In this document: piece by piece, positions 10,984-16,889 of the stretch
Layout: every line of letters begins with the position of its first letter
Numbering within the stretch: the stretch's first letter is position 1
Assembly: GCA_043808565.1 (NCBI GenBank)
Contig: JAZDEQ010000021.1
Coordinates: 1-16,889, forward strand
Source: UBA12403 sp043808565
GTDB lineage: Bacteria > Patescibacteriota > Patescibacteriia > UBA9934 > GWF2-40-263
DNA: 16,889 nt
Direction of reading: 5' to 3'
Translations under genes and position numbers: made by a program
The notes under the pieces: generated by a model
The model's database searches: none
What the model was told of the DNA's origin: nothing
The model's input: the letters and a program-made list of their open reading frames with translations, nothing else

Positions 10984-11072
10984 CCGTCATTGCGAGCGCC
11001 GCGCGAAGCAATCTAATGATCTAGTGATTAGATTGCTTCGTCGTTCAGTGGCTTCACTCCTCGCAATGACGG
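10984..11072. repeat. CGTCATTGCGAG palindromic repeat before tmRNA
   Basis: Ends CCGTCATTGCGAG and CTCGCAATGACGG are inverted; AGCAATCTAATGATC is mirrored by GATTAGATTGCTTCG inside. A second, similar copy at 11596-11684 lies just after the tmRNA terminator. This repeat type is dispersed in many unrelated bacterial genomes. Confidence 0.85.
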
Positions 11073-11123
11073 CTGTAGAGGTTCGATCCGTCGCCTTCTG
11101 TTTCTTGCGAACAGGGACAGAAG

Positions 11124-11535
11124 GGGACTGATCGGAATCGATGGGAGCATGTGGCACGAACGAGCAAGCCGAGGGTGTACCTTACCTCGTTAATCCTGGG
11201 TGCTAGAGAAGCAAATGCCAATATCTTCTCAAAGGTAAAGAACACTTTGGCGCAAGCCTTTGCCGTTCCTAGCCTTGTCTCGGTTGTTGCTTAATTAATT
11301 TTAGCCAACCGCATCTCACTCTCTAAAGCCTGATAAGAGAATTTGAGGTGTCATATTTTCAGGCTGGACAACTAGGTATCCGGTCTCTAGTTGTTAAGAA
11401 AAGGCGACCGGCGCTGAAACGCGAGTTTTGTCCTGCTTCGATCGCGGTTCAGGCATATCCCAAGTAGGACTAAGCTTGGAGAAACGTTCGTCTCACTCTC
11501 ACCAGACGAGGGTTCAATTCCCTCCAGTTCCACCA
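11124..11535 (+). ncRNA. ssrA: Transfer-messenger RNA (tmRNA)
   Basis: The one-piece tmRNA of about 412 nt rescues stalled ribosomes with SmpB. Acceptor GGGACTG (11124-11130) pairs with CAGTTCC (11525-11531), with G3.U70 for alanine charging, A73 and an encoded CCA. The conserved 5' domain (ATCGGAATCGATGGGA, GCAAGCCGAGGG) and T arm GAGGG-TTCAATT-CCCTC are clear. The resume codon is probably GCA at 11211, after TAGAGAA, and the frame ends at TAA 11292-11294. The tag of 27 residues begins ANANIFSKVK and ends SLVSVVA, longer than the usual 10-15 and with VVA in place of LAA. No promoter is obvious, so readthrough from smpB is likely. Confidence 0.93.
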
Positions 11536-11536
11536 A

Positions 11537-11573
11537 CAAAAATTCCCCAACTCGATTGGGGAATTTTTGTTTT
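11537..11573 (+). terminator. Terminator of tmRNA
   Basis: AAAAATTCCCCA and TGGGGAATTTTT flank ACTCGAT and are followed by GTTTTTTG. It starts right after the tmRNA CCA end. Confidence 0.92.
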
Positions 11574-11595
11574 TTGTGTTATAATTTTTTTAATT

Positions 11596-11684
11596 CGTCA
11601 TTACGAGCGCCTCGCGAAACAATCTAATAATAAATATTAACCAGATTGCTTCGTCGTTCAGCGGCTTCACTCCTCGCAATGACG
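11596..11684. repeat. CGTCATTGCGAG palindromic repeat after tmRNA
   Basis: Ends CGTCATTACGAG and CTCGCAATGACG are inverted. The right part is nearly identical to that of copy 10984-11072 (ATTGCTTCGTCGTTCAG). It ends 11 bp before the start codon of the permease gene. Confidence 0.85.
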
Positions 11685-11695
11685 ACTACTAAACT

Positions 11696-12772
11696 ATGTC
11701 TCAACCATCAATTGATCGTCCACACACAGTAACTGTTTCCACCTGGACAATTTTAAAAATTATTTTAATTATTTTGGCTTTGGGATTGGTTTGGTTTTTG
11801 CGTGAAGTCGCGGCTATGATTTTTGTAGCTCTGCTTTTTTCCGCATTGATTGACCCTTTTGCTGATTGGTTGGCGCGGCATAAAATTCCTCGTGTTTTGG
11901 CGGTGATTATTGTTTACGCCATGGTTTTGATTTTGGCTTTTTCGGTTTTAATTTTATTGGTACCGCCGCTAATTAGTCAGTTTCAACAGTTGCTTGATAA
12001 TTCGCCGACTATTTTTTCCGGCCTAAACAATACTTTCAGTCGTTTTAAAGAACTTTCCACTCAATATGGTTTTGAAGCAAATTTTCAAGCCGGTTTAGAC
12101 GCTTTACAGGTTGGTTTTAACGAAACTTTTTATAATTTATTTTCAACGATCACCGGTTTTTTTGGTGGTTTGGCGGCTTGCGTCATTGTTTTGGTTTTAA
12201 CTTTCTATATGGTGGTTGAAGAAGAGTCGGCTCGGCGTTTTTTTAAGAATCTGGCCCCGGTTGAATATCAGCCTTTTTTAACCGCCATGTTTATCAAGAT
12301 GCAAAAAAGAATTGGCTATTGGTTGCGCGGCCAGTTGGTTTTGGGTTTGGTGGTTGGTTTGGCAGTTTATCTCGGTCTTTTAATTATTGGTGTGCCTTAT
12401 CCGTTACTGCTCGGTTTAATCGCTGGCTTATTAGAAATTGTGCCTTATGCCGGTCCGCTGTTGGCGGCTATCCCGGCCTTGATTATTGCTTTTTCGGTTT
12501 CGCCCTTAACGGGCATTGCGGCTTTGGTTGTTTGTATTGTCGTACAACAAATCGAAAACAATATTTTGGTGCCAAAGATCATGCAAAAAGCCACTGGATT
12601 AAATCCTATAGTTAGCATTGTCGTTTTAATGGTTGGTATAAAATTTGGCGGTTTTGTCGGTGGTGATATTTTTGGTAGCGTGGTTGGCGCCTTGCTGGCT
12701 ATTCCTGTAGCCACCATGCTTTCCGTGGCGGTTGAAGAATTTTTTGCCGAACACTCATCTCGAGAAAAATAA
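11696..12772 (+). CDS. AI-2E family permease
   Basis: This 358-residue polytopic membrane protein fits the AI-2E/YdiK/PerM family. Two or three N-terminal helices (about residues 18-90) are followed by the family's amphipathic soluble region (90-150), then a helix (about 155-178) and a cluster of C-terminal helices (about 210-345). Diagnostic segments are YPLLLGLIAGLLEIVPYAGP near 240-260, VVQQIENNILVPKIMQKATGLNP and the terminal GGDIFGSVVGALLAIPVATM. The family exports varied substrates, including AI-2 in some members and Na+/H+ exchange in others, so the substrate is open. No SD; the upstream spacer is the CGTCATTGCGAG repeat. Confidence 0.92.
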   Translation: MSQPSIDRPHTVTVSTWTILKIILIILALGLVWFLREVAAMIFVALLFSALIDPFADWLARHKIPRVLAVIIVYAMVLILAFSVLILLVPPLISQFQQLLDNSPTIFSGLNNTFSRFKELSTQYGFEANFQAGLDALQVGFNETFYNLFSTITGFFGGLAACVIVLVLTFYMVVEEESARRFFKNLAPVEYQPFLTAMFIKMQKRIGYWLRGQLVLGLVVGLAVYLGLLIIGVPYPLLLGLIAGLLEIVPYAGPLLAAIPALIIAFSVSPLTGIAALVVCIVVQQIENNILVPKIMQKATGLNPIVSIVVLMVGIKFGGFVGGDIFGSVVGALLAIPVATMLSVAVEEFFAEHSSREK

Positions 12773-12878
12773 TTTAAAAACCATTTTGGAAATTGAAAAT
12801 TTGGAAATTGCCCGCCTTCGCTAAAGCCATGGCGGGTCCCTCGAAGCCCGGCGAAGGGGGAGAATTTAAAAAAATAAT
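12773..12878. repeat. Repeat-filled spacer after the permease
   Basis: It contains a TTTTGGAAATTGAAAATTTGG stretch of the TTGGAATTT family and a CCGCC..GGCGG palindrome, CCCGCCTTCGC to ATGGCGGG (12811-12836), followed by CGAAGCCCGGCGAAGGGGG. No gene or clear promoter is seen. Confidence 0.6.
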
Positions 12879-13310
12879 ATGTTTCATCATCGAAATTGGT
12901 TTCCTTATGTTGTGGTTGGCTTATCGATTCTGCTTTTACTTTTTGTGGCCTGGGCTTATTTGATTAAAAATCAAACTCGGCAAGTCAATCAGCAAACCGA
13001 AAATCAGCCAGCTATTACAGTTAGTGATTACGAGCAAGGGGTTAAAGGAATTTTAATGAATTTTTGGTCAGAATATTCGGCAACTTCAGATGTGGCGGCC
13101 AAACTTGTTTTAGTCGAGAGCAAAGAAGATAAAATTTTAGCTTTGCGCGTTCCAGCTGAATATCGAGCTGTTCATTTAAGTTTAGCTAGTTCATTAGAAA
13201 TGATCCGAGTTGGTTTGTCCCAAGCCGATGAACAAAAATTAACCAGCGGTTTAGATCAGCTTAACGCGGTTTTTATAAATAATGGTTGGTTAGGCACGCC
13301 TAGAAATTAG
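12879..13310 (+). CDS. Unrecognised small protein with an N-terminal membrane anchor
   Basis: The 143-residue protein has one membrane helix near the start (about residues 8-28, FPYVVVGLSILLLLFVAWAYL) after a short basic/His-rich stretch, then a soluble, mostly helical domain. That domain carries YEQGVKGILMNF and the strongly helical AEYRAVHLSLASSLEMI; no cysteines or catalytic motif are present. The soluble part probably faces outward. The next gene begins 2 bp after the stop, so it is cotranscribed with the following membrane proteins. I cannot assign a family. Confidence 0.6.
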   Translation: MFHHRNWFPYVVVGLSILLLLFVAWAYLIKNQTRQVNQQTENQPAITVSDYEQGVKGILMNFWSEYSATSDVAAKLVLVESKEDKILALRVPAEYRAVHLSLASSLEMIRVGLSQADEQKLTSGLDQLNAVFINNGWLGTPRN

Positions 13311-13312
13311 TT

Positions 13313-14080
13313 ATGACCAGAGTCGAAAAAGACAGCCAACTCAAAACCAAGGTTGAAAATTTAACCACCCAAGTTAAAACAGTAGAAAAACAAGAAGCCA
13401 AGGAACAGCGAATTTCAAAATTTAAATTAGCTTGCGGCGGTTTAGTCTTAGTAGTTTTTTTGGGCTTATTTTTTGGTATAAGTTGGATAATGGCCGCAAG
13501 CGGTTTAGTTAATGTGCCAATTATTTCTCCGATCGCCTATAAGATTCCGGTCCCCATGCAGCCAGTTGTTCCAGGAGTTTTAATTGATGCTTATGTTTCA
13601 GAATATTTTAATTCTCTAATTACCGAGAGATTACAAGCCGGTAGTGGGGAATTAAAAGAGCGAGCGGTGACCGTGACTTTATCTGAAGCCTCGTTAACAG
13701 CTTCGTTGCGAGAACTTTTAGCCACAGAAAATTTGTCGTTTTTTAAAACCGAACCAGCTCAAGTGGCGATTAAAAAAGATCAAGGTTTAGAAGTATTTTT
13801 ACCATTAGCTAATTCGTCAAATAATAATGCTTTGCGCTTGCTTTTAAAAATTGTCGTGGTAAACGGAAAAATTTCTGTCACTTATGTTAGGATGACTATT
13901 GGTAATCTGGTTTTGCCAGATGGGTTTTCTAAAATTGTTTTAAAACCATTTCTGGATCAAGGTTTACAGCAAGCTAATTACAAGTTGGGCGCTTACTCGA
14001 CAATTGACGAGATTTTATTTGAGGATAATACTTTGGTGGTTAATGGCCAGTTAACGGTTCAGGTTCAAGAAATAAAATAA
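13313..14080 (+). CDS. Unrecognised bitopic membrane protein with an outer beta-rich domain
   Basis: The 255-residue protein begins with a charged, coiled-coil-like segment (about residues 5-35, LKTKVENLTTQVKTVEKQEA), then one membrane helix (about 40-63, CGGLVLVVFLGLFFGISWIMAA). The remaining 190 residues alternate beta-like and helical stretches, ending with IDEILFEDNTLVVNGQLTVQVQ. The C-terminal domain recalls lipid-binding-like DUF folds in general shape, but I cannot name one from sequence. Tight spacing to the genes on both sides (2 and 5 bp) indicates one operon of three envelope proteins. Confidence 0.6.
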   Translation: MTRVEKDSQLKTKVENLTTQVKTVEKQEAKEQRISKFKLACGGLVLVVFLGLFFGISWIMAASGLVNVPIISPIAYKIPVPMQPVVPGVLIDAYVSEYFNSLITERLQAGSGELKERAVTVTLSEASLTASLRELLATENLSFFKTEPAQVAIKKDQGLEVFLPLANSSNNNALRLLLKIVVVNGKISVTYVRMTIGNLVLPDGFSKIVLKPFLDQGLQQANYKLGAYSTIDEILFEDNTLVVNGQLTVQVQEIK

Positions 14081-14085
14081 TTTTC

Positions 14086-14850
14086 ATGTTGTTACTTTTG
14101 CGAATTTTTCCTTTTTTGTTGGTTTTGACCTTGATTGGGAGTTGGGCGGCGCTTTTTTGGTTGGCCGCGCCGCCACTTTTAGTTATTTTAATTACTTGTC
14201 TGGTCTCTTTATTCTTATTAGCTGGTTTAGCTGGGTGGTCTTTTAAAAAAAGTGATTTTTGGTTTCTTTTGGGAATTCCTTATTTTTTAATTTTGTCTTT
14301 CTTTTCTTTTCTTATTTTTTTAGAAGCCGGAATTATTAAATCCGTGGCCGCCATTTTGGTTTTATTATTAGTTTGGTTGTTTGCGGAAAACTTATTTAAT
14401 TTTGTCCATCGCCGCGGCGCTTATCAAGTGAACGCTCTAGAATATTTAACTTTAGTTATCAATATTACCAGTGTTTATTTTATAACAGCTAGTCTATTGG
14501 CCAGCAAACTTTTTTTGGGTTTGCCGCTTTGGTTTTTAACGGGAGTTTTTAGTTTAATTATTTTTGGTTTAGTCGCTTCGACTTTTTGGGTTTGTAAAAT
14601 TGAAAAAAAGAAAATTTTATTGTTGGCTTTAAGCGGCGGGGTTTTGGCGGGAGAAATTTTTTTAAGCCTAGCTTTTTTACCAGTTAGTTTTTTAGTTAAT
14701 GCGGCTTTTATAACGATTTTCTTTTATTTATTTTTTGGCTTGCTACGAGCCGGTCTTTTCGGTAAGCTATCAGCCGTGGTTTGGCAACGTTATCTTTTAG
14801 CGGCAGTTATCTTTTTTGTGTTGGTGGCTTCTACTGCCAGATGGACTTAG
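14086..14850 (+). CDS. Unrecognised polytopic membrane protein
   Basis: The 254-residue protein is almost wholly hydrophobic, with about eight predicted membrane helices in four pairs and short polar loops (WSFKKSD, NFVHRRGAYQVNALEY, CKIEKKK). No transporter or enzyme signature stands out. It follows the two preceding unknown membrane proteins at 5 bp and may assemble with them; this rests on operon layout only. The spacer after it contains a large palindromic repeat. Confidence 0.55.
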   Translation: MLLLLRIFPFLLVLTLIGSWAALFWLAAPPLLVILITCLVSLFLLAGLAGWSFKKSDFWFLLGIPYFLILSFFSFLIFLEAGIIKSVAAILVLLLVWLFAENLFNFVHRRGAYQVNALEYLTLVINITSVYFITASLLASKLFLGLPLWFLTGVFSLIIFGLVASTFWVCKIEKKKILLLALSGGVLAGEIFLSLAFLPVSFLVNAAFITIFFYLFFGLLRAGLFGKLSAVVWQRYLLAAVIFFVLVASTARWT

Positions 14851-14870
14851 TGGTTACAGATTTGCTGGTT

Positions 14871-15012
14871 GTTACTAATCTACTAATTTGGCTACAAATC
14901 CTACTAATCTACTAATTGGCTACGAATAATTGGTTAATAAGAAAAAAATAATCTACTTCCTTATTAATTAGTAGAATTAGTAGAGATTAGTAGAGATTAG
15001 TAGATTAGTAAC
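14871..15012. repeat. Palindromic GTTACTAAT-repeat element before the HtrA-like gene
   Basis: The ends are perfect 17-bp inverted repeats, GTTACTAATCTACTAAT (14871-14887) and its complement (14996-15012), with further CTACTAAT units on the left and ATTAGTAGAG units on the right. It stops 5 bp before the start codon at 15018. Confidence 0.85.
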
Positions 15013-15017
15013 AAATT

Positions 15018-16091
15018 ATGAAAACTTTTTCTTTACCCTCGATTTTATTAATTGCCGCGGCCTTAGGAGCAGGAGCGGGAATTATTGGAACCGTCGGAAC
15101 ACAAATTTATTTAAGTAATTATTCAGTTAGTTTGGAAAATTTTGCCGGACCAATTAATTTGACTGGCGAGCATGAATTTAAAGAGCCACAGAATTTTAAT
15201 GAAGCCATAAATTTAGTCCAAGAAAATTTGTTGCCAGCCAGCGTGGAAATTTTTGCTCGAACCAGTTCTGGTCTTTATGAACCAGGACAAGGACAAGCCA
15301 GTGGTTTTTTCATTACTTCTGACGGTTGGTTGGTAACTGCCAATTCTAAATTTATTTCGAGCCAAGTTACTTCTCTGGTTGTTGTGGTTAATAATCAGAT
15401 TTTTTTAGTCGAAAAAACTCTTGTCGATCAGGCAACCAAGATAACTTTTTTAAAAATTAATGCTTCAAATTTACCGGTAGTATCTTTGAGTAATTTTGTT
15501 CTGCCTCAGCCGGGTGATAATTTATTTATTACGCCGGCTAGCGATTCTCTAATTAGTTCTTCACTTTTACGTCTGGTTGATATTAACGACCAATCGCGAG
15601 CGGCCGAATCAACTGGTCGACGTTTTTTATTAAATGATTCGTTTGATACTAAGTTGGCCGGCTCAGCCGTGGCTAATTCTTTTGGTGAAGTGGTCGGGAT
15701 TTTATTACCCGAAACGAGCGGGACTTCTTCAACGGTTTTACCATTAACCGCGATTCGTCCGGCGATTTATTCATTACTAAAAGAAGGACAAATTAAAACT
15801 TTTTTGTTTGGAGCCAATGTTACTAATATTCAAAAAGCCGTTGGTTTACCAGAAAGCGAAACTCGCGGTCATTGGTATGGTGAAATTATGGAGTCTGTTC
15901 TAGCTGACGGACCGGCCGCCTCGGCGGGATTAAAAAAAGATGATATTATATTAGATGTTGGCGGGGTAGCTTTAGCTGGGTTTTTTCTTGATGAACTTTT
16001 AGCTGATTATCATCCGGGCGAAACGGTTAGCCTAACCATTGATCGAGCCGGAGTTGAACAAAAAGTTGAAGTGGTTTTAGGAACACGCTGA
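15018..16091 (+). CDS. HtrA/DegP-like PDZ protein lacking the catalytic triad
   Basis: The 357-residue protein has an N-terminal anchor helix or signal (about residues 6-32), a trypsin-like domain (about 62-255) and a C-terminal PDZ domain (about 265-355; IMESVLADGPAASAGLKKDDIILDVGG). The protease fold is recognisable by ASGFFITSDGWLVTANS and GEVVGILLP. By my hand alignment, however, the three catalytic positions are changed: His of TNNHV is Ser110, Asp of TDLAVLKI is Lys141, and Ser of GNSGGP is Ala214. It should therefore not cleave peptide bonds. A role as an envelope chaperone, scaffold or substrate-binding partner is more likely. The Wzz-like gene follows by 15 bp. The start follows a palindromic repeat closely and has no SD. 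Confidence 0.85.
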   Translation: MKTFSLPSILLIAAALGAGAGIIGTVGTQIYLSNYSVSLENFAGPINLTGEHEFKEPQNFNEAINLVQENLLPASVEIFARTSSGLYEPGQGQASGFFITSDGWLVTANSKFISSQVTSLVVVVNNQIFLVEKTLVDQATKITFLKINASNLPVVSLSNFVLPQPGDNLFITPASDSLISSSLLRLVDINDQSRAAESTGRRFLLNDSFDTKLAGSAVANSFGEVVGILLPETSGTSSTVLPLTAIRPAIYSLLKEGQIKTFLFGANVTNIQKAVGLPESETRGHWYGEIMESVLADGPAASAGLKKDDIILDVGGVALAGFFLDELLADYHPGETVSLTIDRAGVEQKVEVVLGTR

Positions 16092-16106
16092 TAATTTACA
16101 AAATTT

Positions 16107-16748
16107 ATGCCCAAAAATAATTATTCCTTACTTTCCCGAGGTTGGAAAATAATTTTAGCTTTTGCTTTTCTTGGTTTAGTGATTGCTTTGGTGGTCTCTT
16201 TTCTTCAGCCTTTGCGTTATTCCTCTACGGTTCGTTTATTAATTTTGCAAGACAATGCGGCTTCGCTTGATGCTTATACGGCCAGTCGTTCCACTGAACG
16301 TCTAGCCGAAAATCTTTCGACTATTGTTTATACTACTTCATTTTTTGATCAGGTTATGAATGCCGGTTTTGATATTGATCAAACGGTTTTTCCCGATCGT
16401 GAGGATAAAAAACGAAAAATGTGGGGTAAAACTGTTTCGGCTAGTGTTTCCCGGGGCAATGGTTTATTAACAATTACGGTTTATCACACTGATCCGGCTC
16501 AAGCTGAGCAAATTTCTCGAGCGGTAGCTTATGTTTTAACCCAACAAGCTTGGTCGTATATTTCTGGCGGCAGTGTTTCGGTGCGCGAAGTTGATGCACC
16601 GCTCAATTCACGTTGGATAGCTCAACCAAACATTCCAGCTAATGGTTTTTCCGGATTGGTGTTGGGTGGTTTGGCTGGCGTGGGTTATGTTTTGTTGCAG
16701 GCCGAACGATTGCGGCGACGACATCAGTTGGTGGATGAGGAGATATAG
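16107..16748 (+). CDS. Wzz-like polysaccharide chain-length / capsule biosynthesis membrane protein
   Basis: The 213-residue protein has the layout of the Wzz/polysaccharide co-polymerase family: a short cytoplasmic start, a first membrane helix (about 13-33, WKIILAFAFLGLVIALVVSFL), a strand YSSTVRLLIL at the start of the outer domain, a helical region (TERLAENLSTIVYTTSFFDQV), TVYHTDPAQAEQISRAVAYV, and a proline-containing second helix (about 178-200, ANGFSGLVLGGLAGVGYVLL) with a basic tail. No Walker motifs are present, so it is not fused to a tyrosine kinase. Family members control surface polysaccharide length. The outer domain is short compared with proteobacterial Wzz (about 325 residues in total). 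Confidence 0.8.
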   Translation: MPKNNYSLLSRGWKIILAFAFLGLVIALVVSFLQPLRYSSTVRLLILQDNAASLDAYTASRSTERLAENLSTIVYTTSFFDQVMNAGFDIDQTVFPDREDKKRKMWGKTVSASVSRGNGLLTITVYHTDPAQAEQISRAVAYVLTQQAWSYISGGSVSVREVDAPLNSRWIAQPNIPANGFSGLVLGGLAGVGYVLLQAERLRRRHQLVDEEI

Positions 16749-16785
16749 ATGTTACGAATTACGAAAAGTGCCGAATATACGAATT
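16749..16785. repeat. 37-bp dispersed repeat, copy 2
   Basis: These bases are identical to 5071-5107 and start directly after the stop codon of the Wzz-like gene. Confidence 0.85.
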
Positions 16786-16806
16786 TGGTTTTTTAATCTT
16801 TCGTTT

Positions 16807-16889
16807 ATGGTCTTAAAAAGACAAGACATTCTTTATCCAGAATTGAGTTATAAAATCGTTGGTTTATGTTTTGATGTTTATAATGAAAT
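16807..16889 (+). CDS. GxxExxY-type protein, 5' end only
   Basis: Twenty-seven codons are present before the window ends. They read MVLKRQDILYPELSYKIVGL and then CFDVYNE, which matches the N-terminus of the GxxExxY family (typically ELSYKIIG.AFEVHNELG). That family has a PD-(D/E)XK nuclease-like fold and is frequent in CPR genomes; its function is poorly understood. The GxxExxY motif itself would lie beyond the window. Upstream is the 37-bp repeat and a T-rich stretch. Confidence 0.7.
   Translation, partial: MVLKRQDILYPELSYKIVGLCFDVYNE

Noticed and set aside
9276..15012. CRISPR array formed by CTACTAAT-type repeats
   Set aside because: The units are short, degenerate and arranged as inverted arms of palindromes with no regular spacers; no cas gene is present.

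Overview
The window looks like a piece of a Patescibacteria / Candidate Phyla Radiation (CPR) type chromosome. The reasons are short AT-rich genes that mostly lack a Shine-Dalgarno (SD), tRNAs with encoded CCA, spacers packed with imperfect palindromes, and a gene mix typical of such genomes (M16 peptidase, TpiA, TPR protein, IF3-L35-L20, SmpB-tmRNA, AI-2E permease, an HtrA-like PDZ protein, a Wzz-like protein, a GxxExxY protein). The phylum is inferred from these traits; nothing here fixes it to species.

Layout. 1-4077 (+): a cysteine-rich protein that looks cut at its N-terminus, an M16 zinc peptidase with a GC-rich repeat inserted in frame, triosephosphate isomerase and a membrane-anchored TPR protein. 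4205-5157 (+): tRNA-Tyr(GTA), tRNA-Thr(TGT), a tRNA-Thr remnant with a palindrome in its anticodon loop, tRNA-Thr(GGT), then ribosomal protein L33 with its own promoter and terminator. 5200-8870 (-): a compositional island. It holds two GC-rich unrecognised genes with strong SDs, and three paralogous stand-alone RNA units (C 6198-6692, A 8073-8418, B 8477-8801). Each unit has a TTGACA-N17 promoter, a structured leader and a shared hairpin terminator; A and B end in a cloverleaf tRNA. 8873-10380 (-): infC-rpmI-rplT with promoter and terminator. 10452-11573 (+): smpB and tmRNA. 11596-16748 (+): AI-2E permease, three unrecognised membrane proteins, a catalytically dead HtrA/PDZ protein and a Wzz-like protein. 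From 16807 the start of a GxxExxY gene runs off the end.

The most unusual observation is in units A and B. Both cloverleaf RNAs carry the G3.U70/A73 signature of alanine tRNAs, but their anticodons are UGG and UGA. In each, the 5' leader carries two segments (10+13 nt in A, 12+14 nt in B) complementary to the two halves of that same tRNA's anticodon arm, arranged in permuted order around a small hairpin. The sequences differ between A and B but the complementarity is kept in both. This suggests a self-masked, possibly mistranslating tRNA. Unit C keeps promoter, leader and terminator but has lost its tRNA to nested repeat insertions.

Most spacers hold palindromic repeats of a few families (GTTACGAAT/GTTACTAAT, TTGGAATTT, CCGCC..GGCGG, CGTCATTGCGAG). 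Several abut start codons and one lies within a protein-coding gene.
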